64,000 bases of DNA from BRH-c54 sp965284565 (GCA_965284565.1 OZ260100.1:1984001-2048000), one strand, 5' to 3'. Shown: positions 9,134-18,347, counted from the stretch's first letter. The notes: generated by a model not told the origin, from the sequence alone. Program-made: numbers and translations.

Positions 9134-9745
9134 TTAAACTTTCTGCACAATTTTAGAACCATATTCATTTTTGTATTTATAGCCATATTTTGGAGCTGAT
9201 AACATTTCCTCTTTAAATTCAAGATCTAAAAAATCACAGATTTCAGCAACAGTATCTTTTGGGTCTTCAGTTAAAGATTGCAAATCAACTTTATGAACGT
9301 CAATACCTTCAGGGAGTATTTCTGGGATTTCGGCAACTTTTTCAAGATATTCTTCAGCAAGTTTTTCAGAAACACCTTCTCTTCTACAAATACTTTCAAT
9401 GTTCTTTTCAAGGTCTCTTTCCATCAATATGATTTTTGGCTCTAGTTCCAAATAATCATCTAAAGACATTTCGCTATTAGGGAAGGGCCTTTTAAAAAGA
9501 CCTATTGTTGGAGATAAAAATCTCACAATTCTATTTGCTAAGTGGGTAAATCTATTTGCTTTTGTAGATTTACGCACCTGTAAGTGGTATATTAATTTAT
9601 TACCTGCATACTTTTTACCTACAACTTTTGTGATATTACCTTTTAAATCTTCATTAAGCATTGCAATTTCAGGATGACCTCCTAATATCGCTGTTAATAA
9701 ACTTGTTCCGCTATGTTGTGCTCCTAGAACTAAAATATAATTCAT
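9134..9745 (-). CDS. sulfotransferase family protein
   Basis: Sulfotransferases move sulfate from PAPS to sugars or other acceptors. The P-loop-like 5'-phosphosulfate loop is at the N-terminus (LVLGAQHSGTSLLTAILGGH, residues 5-24), and the C-terminal region (VHKVDLQSLTEDPKDTVAEICDFLDLEF) matches the conserved segment after the 3'-phosphate site. At 203 residues it is on the short side. In this glycan cluster it may sulfate a polysaccharide, common in marine Bacteroidetes; this is inference. No PAPS synthesis genes lie nearby. Confidence 0.75.
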   Translation of the reverse strand: MNYILVLGAQHSGTSLLTAILGGHPEIAMLNEDLKGNITKVVGKKYAGNKLIYHLQVRKSTKANRFTHLANRIVRFLSPTIGLFKRPFPNSEMSLDDYLELEPKIILMERDLEKNIESICRREGVSEKLAEEYLEKVAEIPEILPEGIDVHKVDLQSLTEDPKDTVAEICDFLDLEFKEEMLSAPKYGYKYKNEYGSKIVQKV

Positions 9746-9836
9746 AATTTTTTAATTAGTTATTGATATTTACAGCTGTAAAGTTACGTTTTTTATAAAG
9801 TTTTAAAAAAAAAAGTTATGGTGCCTAAAATATTTT

Positions 9837-9869
9837 TTTAGCATCTAAGGTATTTTTAACTTATTTTTG
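9837..9869 (+). promoter_or_regulatory. promoter of the LamG / T9SS cargo gene
   Basis: TTTA at 9837-9840, a 21-bp spacer and TATTTTTG at 9862-9869 fit the Bacteroidetes promoter (TTTG, 19-21 bp, TAnnTTTG). It precedes the ATG at 9918 by 48 bp. Confidence 0.45.
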
Positions 9870-9917
9870 TTACTAATAATAAAAAAGTTATTTTTAATTT
9901 AAATCAAATAAAATAAA

Positions 9918-10901
9918 ATGAAAAAAATCTTTACAATTCTAGCAATAGCATTTTCTATAAATGTTGTAGCGCAAATACCAACAAATGGATTGGTAAGGCA
10001 CTATCCCTTTTCGGGTAATGCAAATGATAATGTAAATAGTCAACATGGAACTATAATTGGAGCTACGCTAACTGCAGATAAGAATGGAAGTCCTAACTCT
10101 GCTTTTTATTTTGATGGAGTTAATGATTATATTGATTTGCCGCTTTCAGGATTATTATTGAATGAATACACCTATTCAGTATGGGTAATGCTAAGTTCAA
10201 TCCCTTCAGCTGGAACCGCAACTCATATTCTCTCAATTGGAAGTTCAAGAGCTGGAAATTCTAATGGCGGAGATCAGGCTATGAAAGTTCTTAATGCTAG
10301 TATATTTGGCTGGGGACTCACAGGGTACACCGATCCTAATTCTGCATTAGCTACTTATGATGCTACTGGTTTAACTATCAATACTTGGAATCATATTTTA
10401 GCTACGCGCTCATCAAATGTTCAGAAATTGTATATCAACTGTAATTTAGTAGCAATAGATAGCCTTTCTAGTCCAATAGTACCTTTTTATGGCAATGTAC
10501 CAACTGCTAAAATTGGTACAAGGCAAACTAATGTTGAATTTTTTCATGGAAATATAGATGATGTAAGAATTTACAACAGAGCATTGAATGTAAATGAAAT
10601 TCTAGCTTTATGTAATGAAGGAGTTGTTTCAATTGAAGAACAAAAAGAAGCACCAAGTATGCAAATTTATCCAAACCCTACCAATTCAACTATTACAGTT
10701 AATTTAGAAAATAGTGTGAGTACAAATGGATATAAAATAGAGGTTAATAATTTGTTGGGACAAACAGTTTATACTAATTCAATTAACTCAACAAATAACA
10801 GTATAGATTTATCAAGTTTAGGGAATAAGGGTATTTATTTCGTAAAAGTACTTGATGAAAATAACAACTTGATTGATGTGCAGAAAGTGATTTATCATTA
10901 A
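9918..10901 (+). CDS. secreted LamG/concanavalin-fold protein with type A T9SS sorting domain
   Basis: A signal peptide (MKKIFTILAIAFSINVVAQ) leads into a LamG-like jelly-roll domain at about 25-235, recognisable from GLVRHYPFSGNANDN, AFYFDGVNDYIDL and NIDDVRIYNRALNVNEI. The last 75 residues are a type A T9SS sorting domain (MQIYPNPTNSTITVNLEN through GIYFVKVLDENNNLIDVQKV). The product is thus predicted to cross the outer membrane by type IX secretion and be anchored or released at the surface. The ligand, probably a carbohydrate, is unknown. Confidence 0.9.
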   Translation: MKKIFTILAIAFSINVVAQIPTNGLVRHYPFSGNANDNVNSQHGTIIGATLTADKNGSPNSAFYFDGVNDYIDLPLSGLLLNEYTYSVWVMLSSIPSAGTATHILSIGSSRAGNSNGGDQAMKVLNASIFGWGLTGYTDPNSALATYDATGLTINTWNHILATRSSNVQKLYINCNLVAIDSLSSPIVPFYGNVPTAKIGTRQTNVEFFHGNIDDVRIYNRALNVNEILALCNEGVVSIEEQKEAPSMQIYPNPTNSTITVNLENSVSTNGYKIEVNNLLGQTVYTNSINSTNNSIDLSSLGNKGIYFVKVLDENNNLIDVQKVIYH

Positions 10902-10928
10902 CTTGTTTCTATAAAAGAAGCGTTAAGG

Positions 10929-13811
10929 TTATCTCAAAAGCGTAAGAGTCCCTTTAAATATTTTGGTTGTTTCATTTCCATCTTCTATTAAGCTTATAGT
11001 AAAGATATAAAAATAGGTGCCTTCAGGTGCTTTTTCTCCTGCTTTTGTTCTTCCATTCCATTCTTCGGCAATTTGGTTAGACTCAAAAAGCAGTTGTCCC
11101 CATCGGTTAAATATTTTTTTATTTACAGCACTTAAACATCCTCCTGAGAAATTAAACCCATCATTAATTCCATCTTGGTTTGGAGTAAAAACATTAGGTA
11201 TTATTAATGACGAACTACCTTCTACAATTACTATTACAGTATCGTTATCAGAACAGCCATTGGTAGTACTTGAAACTACATAACTAGTTGTAACAATAGG
11301 TGAAGCAATAGGGTTTTGACAAGAAATACAACTTAAACCTGTTGAAGGACTCCACAAGTAGCTTACCCCTCCATTAGCATTTAATTGAACAGAACCACAA
11401 GCTTCAATAGTGGTGTCGTTTGAAGCTATAATTGAGGGAGATGGACTAACTATTAAGTTTGTAGTGACAACACTATCACAACCAGCAATAGATTGAAGGC
11501 TATCAGTAAATATACCTGAATTATACTGAAAACTACCAGCAAGAAAAACACTATCACCTTGACAAATAGCAACAGTAGTAGAATCATTAAAATTAGGGTT
11601 GACAAGCAGGTTAGTAATGATTAAACTATCGCAACCAAATGTAGTAGAAAGAGAGTCGATATATTGACCTGAACTATTTTGAAAACTACCAGCAAGAAAA
11701 ACACTATCGCCAGAACAAATTGAAACAGTTTGAATATTTTGAAAAGAAGGGTTTACAGTTAAATTTAGCGTTAAAATACTATCGCAACCTGAAACTGTTT
11801 GCAAAGAATCAGAAAAAATTCCAGAGGAACCATAAAAATTAGATCCAAATAAAATACTATCACCTTGGCAAATAGTAGAAATTTGAATAGAAGAAAATAC
11901 TGGATTGACTATTAAATTTGTAGTGACAACGCTGTCACAACCAGCAATAGATTGAAGGCTGTCAGTAAATACACCTGAATTATACTGAAAGCTACCATTA
12001 AGAAAAACACTATCACCTTGACAAATAGCAACAGTAGTAGAATCATTAAAAGTAGGATTGACAACCAGGTTAGTAATGATTAAGCTATCGCAACCAAGTG
12101 TGGTGGAAAGAGAATCGGTATATTGACCTGAGCTATTTTGAAAATTACCAGCAAGAAAGATACTATCACCTTGACAGATAGATGCAGATTGAGTAGAACT
12201 ATAGCTAGGATTAACAGTAATTGATATAGTTATGGAATCCACACAATTAATATTATTGGTTATTATTAAAGTAACATTATAATTACCAGCTACATTATAT
12301 AAATGGGAAGGGTTTTGAATGCCAATTAAAGAATCTCCATCTCCAAAATACCATTGCCAATTTACTATGTTCCCAATACTATCCACTGATAAGTCTGTAA
12401 AAAAAGTGCTATCACCCAAACAAGCATTAGTAGCTGAAAAGTTAGGAGAAAGGTTGCATGGAGAACTAGTTGTAACGGTATCGGCACATAAATAACTATC
12501 TGTAAAATTTATAGTATTTACTATAGTACTAGTGTTTACTAATGTATTTCCAGTTAAAGTTTGAACCGAATAATTTATGGGTGAAAAAGTTAAAGAATTA
12601 ACTGTTAATGTTACATTTTGTTCATTACAAAAACTTTCTCCACATTCATTTGTTTTTACAATATAGATGTCTTCACTTCCAGCTCCAAAAGAAGTTGTTC
12701 CTCCAACAATTATTACTTCACCAGATGCTGTTATATCAATAGTTTTTCCCCACCATTCAATTTCTTCATTATTAACTCCACCATATGTTTTACTCCAAAT
12801 AACATTTCCTAAGGAATCTGTATTAATTAATAATAATTCATTATTATTTCCAAAACTTCCAGTAAATGCAGAAATTATTAATTCTCCATTTGTTTTTTCT
12901 TTAATGCCTACTCCTATCTCGTTATTTGCTCCTCCATATGATTTCGACCAAATAAAGTTCCCATTAGTATCTGTTTTTGTTATAAAAACATTTTGTTGTC
13001 CAAAAGAGGTCTGAGTTGTCCAACCAACACTTATTAAGTTGCCGTCATTAAGTAAAATAGTTTCTTTAAAATCTTCTTCAGTACCAGATAATTGATATTG
13101 TTTACCCCATATATAATTACCACTATTATCAGTTTTTATCATATAACTATTCCTAATATCAGTTACATTTGTATTTCCTGATAAAATAAAGTTTCCACTT
13201 GGTAGTTCTATTATAGATGTTGAGTGTGATCTGCCATTTTCCCCGATACTCTTGTTTAAGATTAAATTTCCAGAAGACGATATTTTACAAAAATAAATAT
13301 CACCATTACCAGTTCTTACACTCATAACAGAACCTGTGAAAATAAAATCTCCATTAGGTGCTTCATAAACATCTCTGAAATAATCTGCAGCAGACCCTGT
13401 AACTCTAGTCTCCCATTGTATATTTCCAGTATTAGTTAATTTAAGAATATATGGATCTTGAGCCGCTCCAAAACTATTTGTTAAACCACAAACAATATAA
13501 CCTCCATCATTTGTTTGCTTAATGATAATGCTATTTCCATCTTCATTAGATATTCCTCCATAAGTTTTTGTCCATTGTGAATTTCCATTTACATCCATTT
13601 TGATAATGAACCAATCTTTAGCACCAGCTCCAAAACTTGTTGTTTCACCCACAATAATATATCCACCATCTGTTGTTTGCTGAACAGAATGAGCTCTTTC
13701 ATTTCCTGTTCCACCAATCGCTTTTTGAAATGTACTCACAGAACCTTGCGTACATTGAGAAATTACATGGTTTGTAATTAATAATAAAATTAAGAAGAAT
13801 ATCTGTTTCAT
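10929..13811 (-). CDS. large secreted repeat protein with PKD domain and type B T9SS (gliding-motility) C-terminal domain
   Basis: The start is set at 13811 (MKQIFFLILLLITNHVISQ, a signal peptide) rather than an in-frame ATG 21 bp upstream, because a promoter -7 element overlaps that upstream codon. Of 960 residues, the N-terminal 400 hold beta-propeller-like repeats of the type GGYIIVGETTSFGAG...WTKTYGG. One PKD domain follows (WQWYFGDGDSLIGIQNPSHL). Then come five tandem 51-residue repeats (ICQGDSxFL...GCDSxxxxNLxVNP). The C-terminus is the gliding-motility/T9SS type B domain (PNVFTPNQDGINDGF, IFNRWGQLLFES, WNGRTKAGEKAPEGTYFY). A surface adhesin role is inferred. Confidence 0.9.
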   Translation of the reverse strand: MKQIFFLILLLITNHVISQCTQGSVSTFQKAIGGTGNERAHSVQQTTDGGYIIVGETTSFGAGAKDWFIIKMDVNGNSQWTKTYGGISNEDGNSIIIKQTNDGGYIVCGLTNSFGAAQDPYILKLTNTGNIQWETRVTGSAADYFRDVYEAPNGDFIFTGSVMSVRTGNGDIYFCKISSSGNLILNKSIGENGRSHSTSIIELPSGNFILSGNTNVTDIRNSYMIKTDNSGNYIWGKQYQLSGTEEDFKETILLNDGNLISVGWTTQTSFGQQNVFITKTDTNGNFIWSKSYGGANNEIGVGIKEKTNGELIISAFTGSFGNNNELLLINTDSLGNVIWSKTYGGVNNEEIEWWGKTIDITASGEVIIVGGTTSFGAGSEDIYIVKTNECGESFCNEQNVTLTVNSLTFSPINYSVQTLTGNTLVNTSTIVNTINFTDSYLCADTVTTSSPCNLSPNFSATNACLGDSTFFTDLSVDSIGNIVNWQWYFGDGDSLIGIQNPSHLYNVAGNYNVTLIITNNINCVDSITISITVNPSYSSTQSASICQGDSIFLAGNFQNSSGQYTDSLSTTLGCDSLIITNLVVNPTFNDSTTVAICQGDSVFLNGSFQYNSGVFTDSLQSIAGCDSVVTTNLIVNPVFSSIQISTICQGDSILFGSNFYGSSGIFSDSLQTVSGCDSILTLNLTVNPSFQNIQTVSICSGDSVFLAGSFQNSSGQYIDSLSTTFGCDSLIITNLLVNPNFNDSTTVAICQGDSVFLAGSFQYNSGIFTDSLQSIAGCDSVVTTNLIVSPSPSIIASNDTTIEACGSVQLNANGGVSYLWSPSTGLSCISCQNPIASPIVTTSYVVSSTTNGCSDNDTVIVIVEGSSSLIIPNVFTPNQDGINDGFNFSGGCLSAVNKKIFNRWGQLLFESNQIAEEWNGRTKAGEKAPEGTYFYIFTISLIEDGNETTKIFKGTLTLLR
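11440..12205 (-). repeat. five tandem 153-bp (51-residue) repeats inside the T9SS cargo gene
   Basis: Each unit contains ICQGDS (ICSGDS in unit 4), a GSFQ-like strand (GNFQ or SNFY in two units) and GCDSxxxxNLxVxP. Units 1 and 4, and 2 and 5, resemble each other more than their neighbours. At DNA level the same 25-bp start recurs at 11461 and 11920, exactly 459 bp (3 x 153) apart, indicating duplication of a three-unit block. Confidence 0.9.
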
Positions 13812-13821
13812 AAAAATGAAG

Positions 13822-13829
13822 CAAATATA
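13822..13829 (-). promoter_or_regulatory. -7 element of the T9SS cargo gene
   Basis: On the minus strand it reads TATATTTG (TAnnTTTG). It lies 10 bp upstream of the ATG at 13811 and inside the upstream in-frame extension, which argues for the downstream start. Confidence 0.4.
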
Positions 13830-13944
13830 CATTAAAAATTAGTTATTGAAATATCATTGAATACTTGTACATCTCTACTTTGGATTATTGTATTCTTCTT
13901 TGTACCTGTTTGTTAGAATAGTAAATATTGTATTATTAATAGTC

Positions 13945-15375
13945 TTACAAACTAAACAACGCCACAGATTCTATATGAGCAGTATGTGGAAATTGATCTA
14001 CTAAACTGAATTTTTTCAATTTATAACCTTTCTCTTTAATTTCTAAAATATCTCTGGCTTGTGTAGCCGGATTGCAGCTTACATAAACGATGCGATTAGC
14101 TCCTAATTCTAATACTTTCTGTAAGGCTTTTTTTGCAATTCCTGCTCTTGGAGGGTCTAAAATTATAGTATCTATTTTTCCTGTGTATTCGGGATAATCA
14201 AATAAAAATTTATTGACATCGGCAGCATAAAAAGAAACATTGGTTACCTTATTTTTAGCAGCATTCTCCTTAGCATTTTCAATGGCTTCAGCAACAATAT
14301 CAACACCTATTACTTTAGCGTTGGTTTTAGCTGCCATAATTTGTCCAATAGTTCCTGTTCCACAAAATAAATCCATAATGGTTTTATCTTTAAAATCGGC
14401 TTTACCTTCTACAGCATAACTTACCGCTTTTTGGTAAAGTAATTCAGCACATTTAGGGTTGGTCTGGAAGAAACTTTGCATGCTCACTTCAAAAGACAAT
14501 CCTAATAAAGTTTCTGAAATTACATTATTACCATAAAGTACAGTTTCTACACCCAAACGAGATTGAGCATTATCGCCAATTTCATCATTGGTAGTGTGTA
14601 TAATTCCTTCAATCCTATCAGGGAAAAGCTGGTTGAATAATGTGACAAAGCCTTCAAAATCAAACTTATCTAAACCATTGCTAGAAGTAACTAGCTTAAT
14701 GAGTAATTTACCTGTTTGGTAACTTTTTCGTACGACTAAGAACCTAAAAAAACCTTCTTTTTTTGGAGGGTGCCAAGCTGGCAAACCTGATTTTTCGCAA
14801 AACAATCTAATTTCTCTAAGTTTATTTTCAAATTCAGCATCAAAAAGTCCGCTGTCTTTTTCCAAATTTTCAACTATCCACCAAGTACCTCTTTTTTTGA
14901 AACCTAAAGCAAAACCGTCAAATTCTTCTTGTTTTTCTACGTCAAAACCTATAGCACTAAAAGAGTATTCCATTTTGTTTCGGTAATGCCAGTTTTCTGG
15001 AGAACCAATATATTCATCAAACAACTCTTCTACATTTGGTAGTTTGGCTAATTTCTTATAAATGTCAAAAACTTGCTCTTGCTTGTTTTGGTGCTGAATT
15101 TCAATAGGTAAGGTTGCGTAAGGAGCACCTGAAATAGCCTGATAAGGAAGTGTAACTTCATCAGGAGATTTTTCTAAGACCTCTACCAATTTACACTCCG
15201 CAAAACTGCTTTTTCTTTTAACCACACGTGCACGAACTTTTTGTCCTTTAATGGTATTAGGAACGAACAAAACATAATCGCCTTTTTCTGTAGCTATTTT
15301 AGCAATTCCTTTTCCGCCAAAAGCTACTGTAGATATTTCTAAATCAATTATTTGATTTCTTTTAATATTTTCCAT
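13945..15375 (-). CDS. rlmD: 23S rRNA (uracil-5-)-methyltransferase RlmD/RumA family
   Basis: It methylates a uridine of 23S rRNA at C5 using SAM. The N-terminal 60 residues form a TRAM RNA-binding domain. The methyltransferase core shows QSFFQTNPKCAELLY near 291, the SAM motif DLFCGTGTIGQIMA near 337, ILDPPRAG near 401 and the catalytic cysteine in YVSCNPATQARD near 431. No N-terminal CxxxxxCxxC iron-sulfur motif is evident, unlike E. coli RlmD, so the target base (U1939 or U747 equivalents) is uncertain. The 476-residue length is family-typical. Confidence 0.88.
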   Translation of the reverse strand: MENIKRNQIIDLEISTVAFGGKGIAKIATEKGDYVLFVPNTIKGQKVRARVVKRKSSFAECKLVEVLEKSPDEVTLPYQAISGAPYATLPIEIQHQNKQEQVFDIYKKLAKLPNVEELFDEYIGSPENWHYRNKMEYSFSAIGFDVEKQEEFDGFALGFKKRGTWWIVENLEKDSGLFDAEFENKLREIRLFCEKSGLPAWHPPKKEGFFRFLVVRKSYQTGKLLIKLVTSSNGLDKFDFEGFVTLFNQLFPDRIEGIIHTTNDEIGDNAQSRLGVETVLYGNNVISETLLGLSFEVSMQSFFQTNPKCAELLYQKAVSYAVEGKADFKDKTIMDLFCGTGTIGQIMAAKTNAKVIGVDIVAEAIENAKENAAKNKVTNVSFYAADVNKFLFDYPEYTGKIDTIILDPPRAGIAKKALQKVLELGANRIVYVSCNPATQARDILEIKEKGYKLKKFSLVDQFPHTAHIESVALFSL

Positions 15376-15384
15376 TTTACTATT

Positions 15385-16449
15385 TTATAATTGATTTAAA
15401 AATGCCATAGTGTCAACACCATCTGCATAATCATCTAGTTGAGGTGATTGAGCTGCTCCAAAATTAACTGTTTTAAAAGAAAATTTTGTTTGACTAACCA
15501 CACATTGTATTTCTTCTATTTTAGATAGAATCTCTTTTTGTATGTCTTCTTTAGAATCATAATGTTCGTAGAAAATTACACCAACAGGAGAGCTTAAACT
15601 GCTGTCTTCTTTTAGCAGTACAAAATTATTATCTAAAAGTTGCTCGCTATTTAGCAAATAGATGGCTTTGTGGTAATCGTAATTATTGGCATATTTGTTA
15701 TTATTCACCACTTCCTGAAAGTTAAAAATAGCTTCAAAAAATGGAGTGAAGTCATAATTTTTAGGAACGTACAGCTTAGAAACATTTCGGCAACCTAATC
15801 CAAAATAATTAAAAATATCTTTCCCTAATTCAGCCAATTCTTCTTTACTTTCCTTACCGTTAATTATGGCTATACTATTTCTGTTTTTTCTGATAATGGA
15901 TGGATATTTTCCGAAATAGTATTCAAAATAACGAGCAGAATTATTGCTTCCTGTAGCTATAAAAGCATCAGCAGGAGTGTTTTTATTAAATTGTTCCGTA
16001 AAAATTATTCGCTCTTTAAATTCCGGATTGATGTGTGTTAAAACATCTGCAATTTTTTTAATTAAGGTATTATCTGATGAAGCACATTTGCCGATAAAAA
16101 TATTCCCAGACATTAATACACTTAAAAAATCATGAAAGCCTACTAATGGAATATTTCCTGCCATTATTACCCCAATTTTCTTAGTTTTTTCCTCAGAAAT
16201 GGAGTATGCAGCAAGCCATTTTTTTAATTCATCTGCCTTCAGCATAGCAGCAATTTCGCCAATAGCATTTCTAACATTTTCTTCTGTAAACCAACCGTTT
16301 AAACTTTTTTGTCGTAAAATTAAATCATTAAAATTATCATAAAATAATTCGTTAAGCGATTGATTTTCTGAGGTTTTTTCTAGTGAATGAAATTGCTTGA
16401 GGAATTTCTCCAAAACAATAAAAGCAGTTATTCTTGTATCTAAATTCAT
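15385..16449 (-). CDS. LuxC-like acyl-CoA reductase
   Basis: It resembles the acyl-CoA reductase (LuxC) family, aldehyde-dehydrogenase-like enzymes that reduce acyl-CoA to aldehydes. Supporting motifs are IMAGNIPLVGFHDFLSVL near 106-123 and FGLGCRNVSKLYVPKNYDF near 217-235, which carries the catalytic Cys. The start is placed at 16449 (MNLDTRITAF); an in-frame ATG at 16509 would overlap the divergent ferredoxin gene. The product is 354 residues. It lies 9 bp downstream of rlmD's start in the same direction. The real substrate in this lineage is unknown. Confidence 0.8.
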   Translation of the reverse strand: MNLDTRITAFIVLEKFLKQFHSLEKTSENQSLNELFYDNFNDLILRQKSLNGWFTEENVRNAIGEIAAMLKADELKKWLAAYSISEEKTKKIGVIMAGNIPLVGFHDFLSVLMSGNIFIGKCASSDNTLIKKIADVLTHINPEFKERIIFTEQFNKNTPADAFIATGSNNSARYFEYYFGKYPSIIRKNRNSIAIINGKESKEELAELGKDIFNYFGLGCRNVSKLYVPKNYDFTPFFEAIFNFQEVVNNNKYANNYDYHKAIYLLNSEQLLDNNFVLLKEDSSLSSPVGVIFYEHYDSKEDIQKEILSKIEEIQCVVSQTKFSFKTVNFGAAQSPQLDDYADGVDTMAFLNQL

Positions 16450-16502
16450 ATAAGTTTCCGTATATTTGCATGCGAAATTACGAACATAAAAATTGATAAC
16501 AA

Positions 16503-16850
16503 ATGGCAATTATAATAACAGATGAATGTATTAATTGTGGGGCTTGTGAACCAGAATGTCCTAACAATGCAATTTATGAAGGTGGTGATGAGTGGAGAGT
16601 AAGTGATGGAACTGAAGTTAAAGGAGATTATCAACTAATGAGCGGAAGTGCTGTAAATGCTGATGAAGCTCAGGAACCGGTTAGTTTGGATTTTTATTAC
16701 ATTGTACCTGATAAATGTACAGAGTGTAAAGGTTTCCATGATGAACCTCAATGTGCGGCAGTTTGTCCGGTTGATTGTTGTGTGGATGATGAAGATGTTA
16801 GAGAAACGGAAGAGGAACTGTTAGCGAAAAAAGACAGATTACACTTATAA
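16503..16850 (+). CDS. fdx: 4Fe-4S dicluster ferredoxin
   Basis: A 115-residue soluble electron carrier. Cluster 1 ligands are CINCGACEPECPNNAIYEGG at residues 9-28. The second set is CTECKGFHDEPQCAAVCPVDCC near 78-99, with the long CxxC-(n)-CxxxCP spacing seen in Bacteroidetes/Chlorobi-type ferredoxins. It is divergent from the acyl-CoA reductase with 53 bp between starts; a redox partnership is possible but unproven. A terminator follows. Confidence 0.93.
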   Translation: MAIIITDECINCGACEPECPNNAIYEGGDEWRVSDGTEVKGDYQLMSGSAVNADEAQEPVSLDFYYIVPDKCTECKGFHDEPQCAAVCPVDCCVDDEDVRETEEELLAKKDRLHL

Positions 16851-16878
16851 AATTGTAAGTGGAACAATATTGGTAAAT

Positions 16879-16917
16879 AAAAACCGTGTATAGTTGAGAA
16901 ATTATGCACGGTTTTTT
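16879..16917 (+). terminator. terminator after the ferredoxin gene
   Basis: AAACCGTG pairs with CACGGTTT and extends inward with one wobble through TATA/TATG, then a six-T run. It lies about 30 bp after the ferredoxin stop. Confidence 0.85.
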
Positions 16918-16928
16918 AATTTTATATC

Positions 16929-17795
16929 ATGATAAAAAAAATTAATCTTATTTTATTAATTGTACTGTTTCCATTGTTAGGAGTAGCACAAGAACTATCT
17001 GGCTTATTTAGCAGTGAAATAGATTCGCTAAATAAATATGGTAAAGAAATTATAGAAAGTAGTACTGACGAACAAAAAGCAGCGGCTAACACCAAATTTA
17101 AAGCTGTTTTAGAAGAAGTGTTAACCAATAATGCTTCGTTTGATGTAGATTTTAGTAAAGTAGATAAAATTAGTGTGTTAAAAGCTCATCAACTTAAATT
17201 ATACAATTGGACCTTGCCGCATACAGATGGTACTTATACTTACTTTGCCTTTACTCAGTTTAAAACAGCCGATGAAAAAGTGATAGTTACTGAGTTAATA
17301 GATAAATCTGCGGAATTAGACAAGCTAGAAACCAAAACATTCACAGCAAACACATGGTTTGGAGCTTTGTATTATGAAATTATTCATGATAAGAAAATAG
17401 GGGAGGACTATTACACTGTTTTAGGTTGGGATGGAAATAATTTAATGACCAACAAAAAAGTGATAGATGTAATTGTGGTGGACAATAAAGGTAACATTAA
17501 GTTGGGAGCTCCTATTTTTAAGATGGAAAAAAGAACCCAACGCAGAGTGATTTTCGAATACTCTAAAATGGCAACCATGTCGTTGAAATACCATCCAAAA
17601 CAACAGCAGATTATTTTCGATTTTTTGGTTCCGTCTAGCTCAAGGGTGAAAGGAATTTACGAATATTATGGTCCGGCATTAGATACTTTTGATGCGTTAA
17701 CCCTTAATAAAAACAAATGGACGTATGAAAAAGATGTGAAAATCCAACTCGATAAATCGGCTAAAGATAAAAACTGGAACGACCCATTGAAATAA
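16929..17795 (+). CDS. conserved secreted protein of unknown function
   Basis: I do not recognise a named domain. A signal peptide (MIKKINLILLIVLFPLLGVAQ) is followed by 267 residues without cysteine clusters or membrane segments. The region LYNWTLPHTDGTYTYFAFTQF and YYTVLGWDGNNLMTNKKVIDV suggests a beta-rich fold; closely similar proteins seem to recur in Bacteroidetes, from memory. The start follows the ferredoxin terminator directly, so a promoter must overlap the terminator. A bidirectional terminator overlaps its stop codon. Confidence 0.8.
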   Translation: MIKKINLILLIVLFPLLGVAQELSGLFSSEIDSLNKYGKEIIESSTDEQKAAANTKFKAVLEEVLTNNASFDVDFSKVDKISVLKAHQLKLYNWTLPHTDGTYTYFAFTQFKTADEKVIVTELIDKSAELDKLETKTFTANTWFGALYYEIIHDKKIGEDYYTVLGWDGNNLMTNKKVIDVIVVDNKGNIKLGAPIFKMEKRTQRRVIFEYSKMATMSLKYHPKQQQIIFDFLVPSSSRVKGIYEYYGPALDTFDALTLNKNKWTYEKDVKIQLDKSAKDKNWNDPLK

Positions 17796-17827
17796 AAAAA
17801 GCAGCTAAAATTTTAGCTGCTTTTTTT
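17794..17827. terminator. bidirectional terminator between convergent genes
   Basis: A perfect inverted repeat with 17-nt arms, A7-GCAGCTAAAA and TTTTAGCTGC-T7, has no loop nucleotides between the arms as written, so the inner A/T pairs open to form the loop. It begins in the stop codon of the upstream gene and ends 20 bp before the stop of the FKBP gene, serving both strands. Confidence 0.92.
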
Positions 17828-17846
17828 ATTTGTTGTTTTGTTCGAA

Positions 17847-18323
17847 CTAGTGAGCATGTCCGTGATCAAGCTCTTCAGCTGTAGCTACTCTCGTTTCAAT
17901 TACTTTACCAGTAAAATGTAAATCTTGGTCTGCCAAAGGATGGTTAACATCAACTGTAATAGTTGCATCGTTAATAGACACCACTTTTGCAGGTACTACA
18001 TTTCCATTTTGATCTTGTAGAGGTAAAACATTATCTACAACTACTTCAGGAACTAATTGTCCATCTTTTTTAAAGATATCTTGAGGCAATTCAATAATAG
18101 CTTCATCTGTTCTTGAACCATAAGCATTTTCAGCTTTAATTCCGAAAGAAAACTCATCACCTTCTTTTAAGTTAACAATATTATTTTCAAAATCAGGAAT
18201 CATTTGACCTGCACCTGATAAAAATTTTAAAGGTTCTTTACCTTCTGTCGATTCGATTAACTCGCCTTCTGCAGAACCTTTATATAAGTTATAAGAAACT
18301 GCAATTACTTTGTTTGTACTCAT
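17847..18323 (-). CDS. slyD: SlyD-like FKBP-type peptidyl-prolyl isomerase
   Basis: It catalyses prolyl isomerisation and acts as a chaperone through an inserted flap. Residues 1-65 form the first FKBP half (SYNLYKGSAEGELIESTEGKEPL, LSGAGQMIPDFE), about 70-120 the insert-in-flap, and 120-145 the closing strands (VDVNHPLADQDLHFTGKV). The tail is short but His-containing (ELDHGHAH), a remnant of the metal-binding tail of E. coli SlyD. The 158-residue length is normal. It has its own consensus promoter. Confidence 0.93.
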   Translation of the reverse strand: MSTNKVIAVSYNLYKGSAEGELIESTEGKEPLKFLSGAGQMIPDFENNIVNLKEGDEFSFGIKAENAYGSRTDEAIIELPQDIFKKDGQLVPEVVVDNVLPLQDQNGNVVPAKVVSINDATITVDVNHPLADQDLHFTGKVIETRVATAEELDHGHAH

Positions 18324-18347
18324 TAAATTTTATTTTTTTGATTTATA

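Noticed and set aside
11017..13014. Plus-strand open frames opposite the T9SS cargo gene
   Set aside because: They are shadows of a gene whose minus-strand product has a signal peptide, PKD domain and sorting domain.
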